Below the pieces are notes generated by a model that was not told the DNA's origin, did no database searches, and was given only the letters and a program-made list of their open reading frames with translations. The position numbers were made by a program, and so were the translations under genes. Shown one piece after another: positions 8,521 to 17,054 of a stretch of 64,000 nucleotides of DNA. The DNA lies in NCBI RefSeq assembly GCF_006007885.1, contig NZ_VCRO01000003.1:186001-250000 (forward strand), in the 5' to 3' direction. Source of the stretch: Alteribacter natronophilus. Its GTDB lineage: Bacteria; Bacillota; Bacilli; Bacillales; Salisediminibacteriaceae. Each line of letters begins with the position of its first letter. Within the stretch, counting starts at the first letter, position 1.

Positions 8521-8670
8521 CTACAGGATCCGGTACATTTCCGACTGCCTGTTCCGCTGCTCATCAATTTTTCTGCAGCGGTCCAGGTACTTCTGTTCTT
8601 TTTCAATTTCGCTTGGTTTATATGGCTGTTTTTCAATAGATATGGTGAAGTGAAACAGGGTAAAAATCAT
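8521..8670 (-). CDS. yrzI: YrzI family small protein
   Basis: This is a protein of 49 residues with a hydrophobic N-terminus (MIFTLFHFTISIEK) and a charged C-terminal half rich in Glu, Lys and Arg, the layout of the Bacillus YrzI family. I chose the internal ATG at 8670 rather than the longer open frame because GGAAGGAGGTGA sits directly upstream, one of the strongest ribosome binding sites here. It is followed by the 19-codon ORF. The protein's function is unknown. Confidence 0.8.
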   Translation of the reverse strand: MIFTLFHFTISIEKQPYKPSEIEKEQKYLDRCRKIDEQRNRQSEMYRIL

Positions 8671-8870
8671 CAGATCACCTCCTTCCACCTCAACCAGATT
8701 ATGAAAAACACTCCCGTACGATACGACGTTTTCATACATTCGGGTAAGATCAGTTCTAAAGTCACCGTACATTTTTCGACGACCAGTTCTTTCGTCACAC
8801 GAAAAAGTTATTAAAAAAACACGAATATGGCTGAATCCAAAAAAGGATGAGCCAAAAGATCACTGAATAC

Positions 8871-8899
8871 AAAAAAGGCTCCCACCGATGGTGAGGGCC
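8871..8899 (-). terminator. Terminator of yisL
   Basis: On the minus strand GGGCCCTCACC pairs imperfectly with GGTGGGAGCC, followed by TTTTTTG. Confidence 0.75.
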
Positions 8900-8935
8900 C
8901 TTATTATCAGCTGGGTTTTATCCCATTCTCTTCCG

Positions 8936-9295
8936 CTAGGCAACGAAGTATCCGAAATAAATGACGATAATCACAAGAATGATAAACTGCGTCCAGAGCA
9001 CCATTGGCCTGGATCCCTGCAGCGTGTCTTTTTTTATGCCGGTCGAAAGCTGCTCCATCGTAAAGATCAGCGCCACAGCAAGAATTGCTTTTACACCTGT
9101 GGCCCAGTAAAAGTTCCAGATCAGAAGCGTCGCACCGGTTACAAGAACGAATATGTAAAACAGTCGAAGTGTCATCTGGACTATTTTGCCGCCTTTAGCC
9201 TTTCCGGACTTCAGCAGAATAACGGTTACGATAAACAGAATCAGCATCAGAAACCAGGCAAGTGTATGTGTGTGAAGCATTGCAGTATAGTTCAC
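8936..9295 (-). CDS. yisL: YisL family membrane protein (DUF1516)
   Basis: This is an integral membrane protein of 119 residues with four predicted helices and the YisL family features. These are an N-terminal HTHTLAWFLM segment, a central LRLFYIFVLVTG helix and a C-terminal hydrophobic stretch ending GYFVA. The length matches the family (about 118 residues). GGGGGAGA lies just upstream of the ATG. It stands alone with its own terminator. The family is widespread in Bacillaceae and has no established function. Confidence 0.85.
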   Translation of the reverse strand: MNYTAMLHTHTLAWFLMLILFIVTVILLKSGKAKGGKIVQMTLRLFYIFVLVTGATLLIWNFYWATGVKAILAVALIFTMEQLSTGIKKDTLQGSRPMVLWTQFIILVIIVIYFGYFVA

Positions 9296-9408
9296 AGGTA
9301 TCTCCCCCTTCTTTTTTTAATCACTCTCTGACAGTATATCGTTTTATGATTACGGGGTAAAGAATACGGGGATTTCTTCACGTTTTTGTCATCATTCTTT
9401 CCCCACGT

Positions 9409-9435
9409 AAAAAACCAGCAGGGAGCTGGCTGGTT
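9409..9435 (-). terminator. Terminator at the end of the pst-phoU-regulator run
   Basis: On the minus strand AACCAGC pairs with GCTGGTT around a short loop, followed by TTTTTT. Confidence 0.85.
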
Positions 9436-10167
9436 TTACGAAGGCACCGTTATTCGCACGTCCTGCATCATGTAACCGATATTGCGGACGGTTTTTATAT
9501 AGACCGGATTTTTTCTATTTGGTTCAATTTTTCCGCGAATCCGGCTGACAAACACATCAATGATTCTGACATCCAGATCGCTCCCATCCGCTGAAAGCTC
9601 CTGCAGCAGACGGTCCCTCGACAGGGCTTTTCCCTTGTTTTTCATTAAATAATATAACAATTCGAACTCTTTTTTCGTTAAATCAATGTGTTCATCATTC
9701 CTGAACACATTAAAGTGATCCGGGTCTATGGTCAGGTCCCCGATCCTCGTTATTCGGCTCTGCTCTTCCAGGCTGCCGCCGTGGTCCCAGCAGCATTTCC
9801 CGGAACGGCGGATTGCCGCTCTCACTCTTGCTGTGAGCTCCTTCATCCTCAGAGGCTTCGTCACGTAATCATCTGCACCAAGCTCGAGGCCAAGGACGGC
9901 ATCGAGCTCATCATTCTTTTCCGATATAAGAACAATCGGAGTCCAGTTGTCGTGTACGAATCGCAGTTCCCGGCATAAATCCAGACCGCTGAATCCCGGA
10001 AGATCCAATTCGGTTACAATAGCTGCCGGTTTAATGGATATTGCCTTCGTTACCGCTTCGGCGGCATCTCTGATCACGTGAGTCCTATATCCTGCTTTTC
10101 TGAGCTGTGGAGTAAGAACCTCTACTATTTCCTCGTTCTGCTCCACAATAATAATCGATCCAGTCAC
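9436..10167 (-). CDS. OmpR/PhoB-type response regulator with degenerate receiver
   Basis: This is a DNA-binding regulator of 244 residues: an N-terminal receiver (residues 4-118) and a C-terminal winged helix (about 145-235, with LTKKEFELLYYL and VYIKTVRNIGYM). Aligned with PhoP, the phospho-acceptor position in KPxxIVxDxxLP is Glu (IVTELDLP), and the acidic pair VDD is VEQ. The Lys of TKP is kept. Normal aspartyl phosphorylation is therefore unlikely. The GTG start at 10167 has GAGGAGGG 5 bases upstream. It lies 67 bases after phoU, is co-oriented with pst, and has no kinase gene beside it. The role is probably linked to phosphate, but this rests on location only. Confidence 0.85.
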   Translation of the reverse strand: MTGSIIIVEQNEEIVEVLTPQLRKAGYRTHVIRDAAEAVTKAISIKPAAIVTELDLPGFSGLDLCRELRFVHDNWTPIVLISEKNDELDAVLGLELGADDYVTKPLRMKELTARVRAAIRRSGKCCWDHGGSLEEQSRITRIGDLTIDPDHFNVFRNDEHIDLTKKEFELLYYLMKNKGKALSRDRLLQELSADGSDLDVRIIDVFVSRIRGKIEPNRKNPVYIKTVRNIGYMMQDVRITVPS

Positions 10168-10234
10168 GACCACCCTCCTCTGTTTCCCACCGGACTGCCA
10201 ACGATACACCCCGGTAATTCGGTACCCTGAAGGT

Positions 10235-10894
10235 TTAATTTAAGTCAAAACGCTGCCCGTTCACCTCATAGATAATCCACTCGGCAATGTTGGTTGCGTA
10301 ATCAGCGATCCGTTCGATGTACCTTGAAATGAAAGCCATCTGGGTAATCTGCTGAATGTCTTCTTTCTTGGAAACAGCAGTATCAAAAATAGATTTAACA
10401 AAATCCCCGTAAGCACGGTCCACATCATCATCCAATCCGGCAATCTGCTGGGCTTTCAGCACGTTGCATTCCTTATAAGCCTGCAGAACTTCCTTCATCA
10501 TATAATCCGCTTTGGCAGCAAGCTCGAGAAGAGCACTTTTATGTTCCTCCAACACTTCTGAAGGAGTGATTCTCTTCGCCGCCTTGGACATATCCACTGC
10601 AAGATCTCCTACACGCTCAAGATCACTGGAAATCTTGAGCATAACGATAATCTTTCTGAGATCCGATGCAACCGGCTGCTGTCTGGCAATAAGCAGCGTT
10701 GCTCCTTCGTTAATCTCCTGTTCCAGTTCGTTAACGGTCTGGTCGAGTTCGATCATTTCCTCGAGTCTGGAGTAGTCGCCGGTTTCAAACGCCTCGACTG
10801 TTTCCCGCAGTGAATGCCTGACCATGGATCCTAGCAGCATCACTTCTGTCTTCAGCTCCATCAGGCTTGTGGCAAACGTTCCTCTTACTGTCAT
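10235..10894 (-). CDS. phoU: Phosphate signalling/transport regulator PhoU
   Basis: This is a cytoplasmic protein of 219 residues made of two PhoU three-helix repeats. Both carry the metal-binding E/D-x-x-x-D signature: DLERVGDLAVDM in the first and YIERIADYATNIAEW in the second. PhoU tunes the Pst transporter and phosphate signalling so that uptake stops when phosphate is plentiful. AAGGGGG precedes the ATG, and the gene follows pstB by 11 bases in the pst operon. Length and motifs are typical. Confidence 0.96.
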   Translation of the reverse strand: MTVRGTFATSLMELKTEVMLLGSMVRHSLRETVEAFETGDYSRLEEMIELDQTVNELEQEINEGATLLIARQQPVASDLRKIIVMLKISSDLERVGDLAVDMSKAAKRITPSEVLEEHKSALLELAAKADYMMKEVLQAYKECNVLKAQQIAGLDDDVDRAYGDFVKSIFDTAVSKKEDIQQITQMAFISRYIERIADYATNIAEWIIYEVNGQRFDLN

Positions 10895-10905
10895 TGTGAG
10901 CCCCC

Positions 10906-11736
10906 TTACCCGAAGCGTCCGCTGATGTAGTCTTCTGTCCGCTTATCTGAAGGATTGGAAAAAATAGTGTCTGTTGCATCGTATTCAACCACTTCCCCGT
11001 TCAGGAAGAAAGCCGTTTTGTCACTGATCCGTGCTGCCTGCTGCATATTGTGCGTGACGATTACGATAGAATACTTTTCTTTCAGATCCTGAACGAGCTC
11101 CTCCACTTTCATCGTTGATTTCGGATCCAGAGCGGAAGTAGGCTCATCCATCAGAATGACGTCCGGTTCAATTGCAAGACAACGCGCAATGCAGATCCGC
11201 TGCTGCTGACCCCCGGAGAGACTGTAGGCATTCTCATCAAGGCGGTCTTTGACCTCATCCCAGATCGCAGCGCCGCGAAGACTTTTTTCGACGATCTGCT
11301 TCAGGGTCTTCTTATCACGGATTCCGTGAATCCGAGGTCCATAGGCCACATTATCAAAAATCGTTTTCGGGAACGGGTTCGGTTTCTGAAAGACCATTCC
11401 CACACGGGTGCGAAGTTCTTCAACCTTAAATGAGCGGTCGAATATATTACTGTCCCGGTAAAGAACTTCCCCGGTAATTTTTACGGACTCCACCATTTCC
11501 ACCATGCGGTTCAATGCTTTAAGGTAGGTGGATTTTCCGCATCCCGAAGGTCCGATAATGGCCGTAACTTCGTTCTCTGCAATTGGAAGGTGAATGTCCT
11601 TTAAGGCATGTGTCTTCCCATAGTACAGATTTAATCCTTTGGTGTTAAAAACAAGCGGTTTTCCAGTATCAGGTTCTGGCTGGATAATACTCTGTTTCCG
11701 GGTGATTGTTTCAGGCTTCGGAGTAGCAGGGGTCAT
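10906..11736 (-). CDS. pstB: Phosphate ABC transporter ATP-binding protein PstB
   Basis: This is the ATPase subunit of the high-affinity phosphate importer, 276 residues. It has Walker [10 protein letters not shown], the signature LSGGQQQR, Walker [13 protein letters not shown] and a switch His in VTHNMQQA. The first 25 residues before the ATPase fold are Pro/Thr-rich and are an extra compared with minimal PstB. AAAGGAGG precedes the ATG. It sits between pstA and phoU in operon order. Confidence 0.97.
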   Translation of the reverse strand: MTPATPKPETITRKQSIIQPEPDTGKPLVFNTKGLNLYYGKTHALKDIHLPIAENEVTAIIGPSGCGKSTYLKALNRMVEMVESVKITGEVLYRDSNIFDRSFKVEELRTRVGMVFQKPNPFPKTIFDNVAYGPRIHGIRDKKTLKQIVEKSLRGAAIWDEVKDRLDENAYSLSGGQQQRICIARCLAIEPDVILMDEPTSALDPKSTMKVEELVQDLKEKYSIVIVTHNMQQAARISDKTAFFLNGEVVEYDATDTIFSNPSDKRTEDYISGRFG

Positions 11737-11754
11737 AGAAAAAGCCTCCTTTAA

Positions 11755-12639
11755 TTAATAACGTTTCGAGAATTTATTTCGAATCAGTATAGCTGCCGAA
11801 TTCAGAATAAAGAGGACGATTAACAGGACAACAATCGTTGCTGCGGCAAGGTTGGCATATTCAGCAACCAGAACAGCATCCAGCGTCCAGTAGTAGATCT
11901 GCATTGGCAGTGCTGTAAAGTTATCCGTCACGTTTGTCGGCACCGGAATCAATAAAGCAGGAATGCCGATTACAACAAGCGGAGCCGTTTCCCCGATCGC
12001 TCTGGACAGTGCCAGGATTACACCTGTCAGAATACCTGCGATGGAGGCCGGCAGGATCACATTTTTGATCGTCTGCCATTTCGTTGCTCCCATCCCGTAG
12101 GATGCTTCACGCAGGTGGGAAGGAACGGATCTGATTGCCTCCTGTGCTGCCACAACTACAATCGGAAGAACGAGAAGGGACATTGTGAGTCCTCCGGCAA
12201 TGACACTTGCACCAAGGCCGAAAAGTCTCACAAAAATCGTCAGACCGAGGATTCCGAATACAATAGAAGGAACACCCGCAAGGTTAGCTATATTGGTTTG
12301 AATGATCGAATGAATTTTTCCCTTTTTCGCATATTCTTCAAGGTAGATCGCCGTTCCCACCCCGAGAATCATCGTCACCGGCCCTACAATCGCCATCAGC
12401 CAGAGGGTACCGATGATTGCGCCCCGTATACCGGCACGCTCAGCGCTGGTGGAAAGAAGCCCTGTAAGAAAATCCATCGAGATCCAGCCGATACTGTCTG
12501 CTATTACTCTGTACAGTAGAATTGCAAGAACGACTAAACCAAACATGGCAGAAGCAAAAAATATGCCTTTAACCATTTTGTTAATGAAGAGGCGTTTGTC
12601 CATTCTCTTTTTGACTCTGTCAATGTCAATGTACTCCAT
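11755..12639 (-). CDS. pstA: Phosphate ABC transporter permease PstA
   Basis: This is one of two membrane subunits of the Pst importer, 294 residues with six helices. The cytoplasmic EAA loop that contacts PstB is visible (EASYGMGATKWQTIKNVILPASIAGILTG region). Its ATG directly follows the pstC stop codon (TAAATG), and GGGAGG lies 8 bases upstream within the end of pstC, so the two permeases are translationally coupled. Confidence 0.96.
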   Translation of the reverse strand: MEYIDIDRVKKRMDKRLFINKMVKGIFFASAMFGLVVLAILLYRVIADSIGWISMDFLTGLLSTSAERAGIRGAIIGTLWLMAIVGPVTMILGVGTAIYLEEYAKKGKIHSIIQTNIANLAGVPSIVFGILGLTIFVRLFGLGASVIAGGLTMSLLVLPIVVVAAQEAIRSVPSHLREASYGMGATKWQTIKNVILPASIAGILTGVILALSRAIGETAPLVVIGIPALLIPVPTNVTDNFTALPMQIYYWTLDAVLVAEYANLAAATIVVLLIVLFILNSAAILIRNKFSKRY

Positions 12640-13575
12640 TTAATAAACCTCCCGGAACCTGCGGCTTATATATCTCGCCAGCATGTTCATGGTGAGTGTG
12701 AACACAAACAGTGTCATAGCCACCGCATACAGACTGTAGTAAATAGTGGTACCCGCGGCAGCATCACCACTTGTGACTTCTACGATATAAGCTGTCATTG
12801 TCTGCATGGACTGTGTTACGTCGAAAGTAAAGTTCTTTGTGCTTCCGCTTGCGATCGTAACGATCATCGTTTCTCCTATCGCACGGGAAATCCCCAGAAC
12901 AAAGGAGGCAATAATTCCCGAAATTGCAGCAGGGATAACAACACGGAACGTAACTTCAAATTTCGTGCACCCCATGGCAAGGGCGCCTTCTCTCATGGCG
13001 TTCGGGACTGAACTCATGGCATCTTCCGACAGTGATGCCACCATCGGGATGATCATAATCCCCATAACAAGTCCCGGACTCAGAGCATTTGTAGATGCAA
13101 GTCCCGGGATCACTTCTCTCAGGACAGGCGTTACGAACGTAAAGGCAAAAAAACCATAAACAATTGTTGGTATCCCTGCTAAAACTTCAATCATCGGTTT
13201 CAGCACTTTTCTCGCGCCTGTACTGGCGTATTCACTCAGGTATACCGCTGTTGTAAGACCGACCGGAATGGCAACAAGCATGGCAATAATGGTCGTCATC
13301 ATCGTTCCCATGATTAATGGCAGAATACTGTACTGAGGCTCAACCCGGCTGAGCGGTCTAAGCACTGTACCCGAGAAAAATTCCGCGATGGAAACCTGTC
13401 TGAAAAACAGAATCGTTTCTATTATTAATGTAAATACTATGCCGATCGTAGTAAGAACAGATATAAATGCGGCAGTGAAGAGTAAAACCGGTACTGCTTT
13501 TTCAATCACTGACGTACTGCTGGTTGCTTTTTTCTTCTGCTGGATCATTTCTTTAACACTGCCAGCCTTAAGCAT
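12640..13575 (-). CDS. pstC: Phosphate ABC transporter permease PstC
   Basis: This is the partner permease of PstA, 311 residues with six helices and an EAA loop (EGALAMGCTKFEVTFRVVIPAAISG region). The ATG at 13575 is preferred because AAAGGGGA lies 8 bases upstream; the frame can be extended nine codons to a GTG with no site. It lies between pstS and pstA. The roughly 100 bases after pstS contain no obvious hairpin, so read-through from pstS is expected. Confidence 0.96.
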   Translation of the reverse strand: MLKAGSVKEMIQQKKKATSSTSVIEKAVPVLLFTAAFISVLTTIGIVFTLIIETILFFRQVSIAEFFSGTVLRPLSRVEPQYSILPLIMGTMMTTIIAMLVAIPVGLTTAVYLSEYASTGARKVLKPMIEVLAGIPTIVYGFFAFTFVTPVLREVIPGLASTNALSPGLVMGIMIIPMVASLSEDAMSSVPNAMREGALAMGCTKFEVTFRVVIPAAISGIIASFVLGISRAIGETMIVTIASGSTKNFTFDVTQSMQTMTAYIVEVTSGDAAAGTTIYYSLYAVAMTLFVFTLTMNMLARYISRRFREVY

Positions 13576-13677
13576 TGAAACTATCCCCTTTCCTGCACTC
13601 AATGTATCCCCATGTAAAAATGATGGAGATGAGAAGGACGTGTCTCCCCACCCCCGTCACAAACTTTCCATCAGCAA

Positions 13678-14679
13678 TCAGTCAATGGCACGGATTTCTT
13701 CAAGCTGCTGCTCGAGCTCCTCTTCCGGAAGCGGAGCAAAACCTGTTTCTCCTGCGAATTCGCCTGCTGCATATTCAAACACATACTCAGCGAACGCTTT
13801 TACTTCAGGCTTTTCCTTTGCCGAGTTAAGGCTGATGTTTGTAAATACCGGACGTGTAAAAGGAGCATAGTCTCCTTCTTCATCGATCGTATCAAGAGAC
13901 GGTTCAACAGGGCCGTCACCGAAATCAATACTTACTGCATTCAGCTGGTCCTGGTTATTCACGTAGTAACCAAACCCGAAGAATCCAATGCCGTTTTCAT
14001 CCTCGGAAATGAGGCTGACAAGCGTGGAGTACTCCTGCTGAAGGTTGATGGTATCAACAAGATCCTGCTCCTCAATAATTTCATCTACGAAAAACTCATA
14101 CGTTCCGTGGTTCTCGTTCGGACCATAGAAATTGATTTCCTCCTCCGGCCATTCGTCGCGGATATCAGACCACATTACAACATCGTCATCAGCATAGTTA
14201 CCTGTAACGAACATGTTCTGTACTTCTTCCTGTGTCAGGTCTGTTGCCCAGTCGTTTTCGGGATGGGTTACAATCGTAAGTCCGTCCAGCGCCACTTTAA
14301 ATTCCCGGGTTTCAATTCCGTTTGCTTCAAGTTCTTCAATTTCGCTGTCGCGAATTTCCCGGGATGCGTTTGAAAGATCTGTTTCCCCGTTAACAAAACG
14401 CTGCATACCCGCAGTCGTTCCCGCACGGCTCACTTCCACACTCACGCCGGGCTGTTCTTCAATCATAAATTCTTCTGCAATTCTTGACATTAGAGGATAA
14501 ACTGTCCCGGACCCGTCAATAGCGACCGTACCGGAAAGGTCTTCTGTCTGTTCTTCTGAAGTATTTTCATCTCCGCCGTTCCCATTGCTTTCCTGACCTG
14601 CGTTTCCTTCTTCTCCCCCACATGCTGCTGCAACGACCGCAAGACCTGCTGCAATAACTGATAAGCCGAATTTTTTCAT
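13678..14679 (-). CDS. pstS: Phosphate-binding lipoprotein PstS
   Basis: This is the surface receptor of the phosphate importer, 333 residues. A signal peptide ends in the lipobox VVAAAC, and an acidic, Gly/Asn-rich linker follows. The PBP-like phosphate-binding fold has GSGTVYPL near residue 60 and SRAGTTAGMQRF, which match phosphate-contacting loops. GAGGAGG precedes the ATG. It is the first gene of the operon and lies behind a Pho box. The many Asp/Glu residues suit a saline or alkaline outside. Confidence 0.96.
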   Translation of the reverse strand: MKKFGLSVIAAGLAVVAAACGGEEGNAGQESNGNGGDENTSEEQTEDLSGTVAIDGSGTVYPLMSRIAEEFMIEEQPGVSVEVSRAGTTAGMQRFVNGETDLSNASREIRDSEIEELEANGIETREFKVALDGLTIVTHPENDWATDLTQEEVQNMFVTGNYADDDVVMWSDIRDEWPEEEINFYGPNENHGTYEFFVDEIIEEQDLVDTINLQQEYSTLVSLISEDENGIGFFGFGYYVNNQDQLNAVSIDFGDGPVEPSLDTIDEEGDYAPFTRPVFTNISLNSAKEKPEVKAFAEYVFEYAAGEFAGETGFAPLPEEELEQQLEEIRAID

Positions 14680-14755
14680 GACAATTTCCTCCTCATATCA
14701 AGTGAATTCTCTTTTTGTGTGAATCTCGCTCTCACAATTAGTAGTATAGTAGCGA

Positions 14756-14807
14756 TATATTAAGGAGAAATAAACGGGGTGTAAATCAATTGTGTAGGTA
14801 GTGTAAA
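14756..14807 (-). promoter_or_regulatory. Pho box and candidate promoter of the pst operon
   Basis: Three hexamers TTTACA, TACACA and TTTACA (14802-14807, 14791-14796, 14780-14785) repeat at an exact 11-bp period, the known arrangement for PhoP in Bacillus. A candidate -10, TAATAT (14756-14761), lies 18 bases downstream. A TATACT at 14743-14748 is an alternative. Phosphate-starvation control by PhoP, encoded elsewhere, is expected. Confidence 0.82.
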
Positions 14808-14875
14808 GATCGGCTTTACAATAGAGAGGGCCGCTGTCAGACGTACACAGCGTCGATAGCTTTGGAGTGCAAAAC

Positions 14876-14925
14876 AAAAAGAGCCTTTCCCGAAGTGATT
14901 CATACTCCCCGGGAAAGGCTCTTTT
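14876..14925. terminator. Strong bidirectional terminator between the MBL-fold gene and pst
   Basis: AAAAGAGCCTTTCCCG pairs perfectly with CGGGAAAGGCTCTTTT. On the minus strand it ends the upstream gene and insulates the pst promoter. Confidence 0.95.
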
Positions 14926-14934
14926 ACTGTCTGT

Positions 14935-15669
14935 TTATAATTCGTATGTATTTCCTGATGCAGCAAGTTCAACCGGTCCGTCATATTCCTTTCGGGCTTC
15001 CGTCACAAGTTCGTCCCTGTCGCCAAAGTGCGGCAGGTGGGTAAGGACAAGCTTTTTCACGGCCGCTTTCCGCGCCAGTCTGCCCGCTTCCGTACTGTTC
15101 ATATGGCCGTACTTACTTGCATCCTGACCTTCATAAAAACTCGTCTCCGCAAACAGCAGATCCGTCCCCTCACTGAAGTCTTCGAGAGATTCCAGATACG
15201 TTGTGTCAGCTGTGTAAACAAAAGACCGTCCTGCTGCCTCCACCCGCATGGCATAGCATGGAACCGGATGATCTGTCGGAGCGAAGGAAAAGGTCATCTC
15301 ACCGAGCTGAAGGGTTTGACCGCTGCTGTACGGCAGTCCTTCTGCAGCGCCCTCCTTAGTGAGGGAATCGTATCCCTTTTGATCTTCCTGATGGCCGTAC
15401 ATGATAAGGTGGTCGCTCGTGCGGCCGAGGCCGAGATCGACGACCCTGCTGTACTGCATTACCCCGATATCGGCCACGTGATCGGCATGGTAGTGGCTGA
15501 ATACAACCGCATCGATGTCCTTGAGTGCAGAATACTTCTGAAGCTGTGACACCGCACCGCTTCCCAGATCAATGACAACTTTCATCCCTTTGTACTCAAC
15601 CAGGTAACAGGAAGTGGCCTCCCCTGTTTCAGGGTAGCCCCCCCAGAAACCGACAACTGTAATCTTCAT
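14935..15669 (-). CDS. Metallo-beta-lactamase-fold hydrolase, YhfI/RNase Z-like
   Basis: This is a cytoplasmic metal-dependent hydrolase of 244 residues. The HxHxDH motif is SHYHADH near residue 60. Further ligands are the His in ATDHPVPCYAM, the Asp in YTADT and a C-terminal HLPHF. The layout matches the YhfI branch of RNase Z-like phosphodiesterases rather than beta-lactamases. The second ATG (15669) is preferred because AAGGAG is 9 bases upstream and homology begins with KITVVGFWGGYP. The substrate is unknown. A long decamer-repeat array lies upstream of its start. Confidence 0.88.
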   Translation of the reverse strand: MKITVVGFWGGYPETGEATSCYLVEYKGMKVVIDLGSGAVSQLQKYSALKDIDAVVFSHYHADHVADIGVMQYSRVVDLGLGRTSDHLIMYGHQEDQKGYDSLTKEGAAEGLPYSSGQTLQLGEMTFSFAPTDHPVPCYAMRVEAAGRSFVYTADTTYLESLEDFSEGTDLLFAETSFYEGQDASKYGHMNSTEAGRLARKAAVKKLVLTHLPHFGDRDELVTEARKEYDGPVELAASGNTYEL

Positions 15670-15750
15670 ATGCATGCGCTCCTTCCAGGATAAATTTTGG
15701 TCCGCTGACTTGCTGCTTTGGACCGGAATGACTGTGATGAAGGGAGTGTT

Positions 15751-16180
15751 ATTGTCCTTGGTGGAGGGTTATTGTCCTTATATCAGATTTATTGTTCTTA
15801 CAAAATATATATTGTCCTTATATCAGATTTATTGTCCTTACAAAATATATATTGTCCTTATATCAGATTTATTGTCCTTACAAAATATATATTGTCTTTA
15901 TATCAGATTTATTGTCCTTACAAAATATATATTGTCCTTACATCAGATTTATTGTCCTTACAAAATATATATTGTCCTTATATCAGATTTATTGTCCTTA
16001 CAAAATATATATTGTCCTTACATCAGATTTATTGTCCTTACAAAATATATATTGTCCTTATATCAGATTTATTGTCCTTACAAAATATATATTGTCCTTA
16101 CATCAGATTTATTGTCCTTACAAAATATATATTGTCCTTATATCAGATTTATTGTCCTTACAAAATATATATTGTCCTTA
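15751..16180. repeat. Array of 22 ATTGTCCTTA decamers at exact 20-bp intervals
   Basis: ATTGTCCTTA, or a one-base variant, begins every 20 bases from 15751 to 16171. The ten-base spacers alternate between TATCAGATTT/CATCAGATTT and CAAAATATAT, so the larger unit is 40 bp repeated about ten times. Open frames across it are an artefact of repeat length. It fills the gap between the end of yuxK and the MBL-fold gene. Confidence 0.97.
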
Positions 16181-16229
16181 GCGGTTGCGAGCGCCTGTCT
16201 CCACCACTTCATTCGCCGAAACAGCCCGG

Positions 16230-16619
16230 CTACAGAAAACGCTTCCTCACATCTGGTGAGGGCAGCGCACAGCTTTGCTTTTTCCCGAACCACCTGATCC
16301 GATTTCGTGCAATGAGGCTGTATACCGCATTCCTGACCGGAGGCGGCACAATGATGAATACGTAAACCAGCTTCCACAGCCCCCGGAGGTGCCGGGCGAT
16401 CCGCAGTGCCGCTGCAGAACGGAGGTAATACTTACCTTTATCGATAAGTACCATGCTGTCCGTCGATTCGGGTACGCCGTGTTCCTTCAGAAGCCGCTGC
16501 CCCGCCTCACTCTGAAGGGAAGCGAACCTGAAGACGGCGTCCGGATCCCGCTTAATAATAAACTGCACACTTCTGTCGCAGAAATTGCATTCACCGTCAA
16601 AAAGCACTACTTTACTCAA
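16230..16619 (-). CDS. yuxK: DCC-family thiol-disulfide protein, YuxK (DUF393)
   Basis: This protein of 129 residues belongs to the DUF393 family, named for the conserved Asp-Cys-Cys signature. Here it reads FDGECNFCDRSVQF at the N-terminus, a thioredoxin-like CxxC motif. RFASLQSEAGQRLL and the C-terminal YSLIARNRIRWFGKK segment also match the family. The TTG start at 16619 has GAAGGAGG 8 bases upstream; the longer frame has no support. The cytoplasmic redox role is inferred from family membership only. The decamer array begins 50 bases after its stop. Confidence 0.85.
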   Translation of the reverse strand: MSKVVLFDGECNFCDRSVQFIIKRDPDAVFRFASLQSEAGQRLLKEHGVPESTDSMVLIDKGKYYLRSAAALRIARHLRGLWKLVYVFIIVPPPVRNAVYSLIARNRIRWFGKKQSCALPSPDVRKRFL

Positions 16620-16810
16620 TTCAACCGCCTCCTTCTGTCCCCATTTTACCACTTCAGGGAGGGTGGGTTGCAAACCGGAGGCCGGGAAGGAAGAGAGGAG
16701 TTTCGCTGGCAAATTGATTTTCGCGTAATTATCCGGATTTTACCGTAAAAAAACAAAATCTCTGCGAATATCTTTACCTCTTATTCCTGAATGTCAGGGG
16801 AAATTACACA

Positions 16811-16890
16811 CTAATCGCTCCGAACACAAATACAATCACCCGGAAGCACTATCTAATCGCTCCGAACACAAATACAATCACCCGGAAGCA
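16811..16890. repeat. Two-copy 42-bp direct repeat plus decayed third copy
   Basis: A 38-bp stretch beginning CTAATCGCTCCGAACACA occurs at 16811-16848 and again at 16853-16890 without change. A diverged partial copy (CCAACCGCTCC) follows. The surrounding 16620-17054 gap otherwise holds only the rpmA terminator. Confidence 0.9.
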
Positions 16891-16975
16891 GAATCCAACC
16901 GCTCCAACTCAGAAACTTACCGCTCCCGACAACACCTCTGCCACCAGCTCCGTTCCTCAAAAACCACCGAAAACA

Positions 16976-17010
16976 CAAAAACCCCCTGCGCTCAAAATGA
17001 GCACAGGGGG
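16976..17010 (-). terminator. Terminator of the rplU-prp-rpmA operon
   Basis: On the minus strand CCCCCTGTGCTC pairs with GAGCGCAGGGGG (one wobble), followed by TTTTTG. Confidence 0.95.
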
Positions 17011-17054
17011 CTGAACAGTCTTCTATGTGATCAAACGCCGGGCCACAGAAAGGC

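Noticed and set aside
15751-16180. CRISPR array
   Set aside because: The spacers are only ten bases and alternate between two sequences. There are no unique spacers and no cas genes.
15674-16365. Long overlapping plus-strand open frames encoding Ile/Tyr/Leu/Pro-rich repeat proteins
   Set aside because: They are a by-product of the decamer array. The 40-bp period is not a multiple of three, so all frames encode the same repeated peptide, and there is no ribosome binding site or family match.
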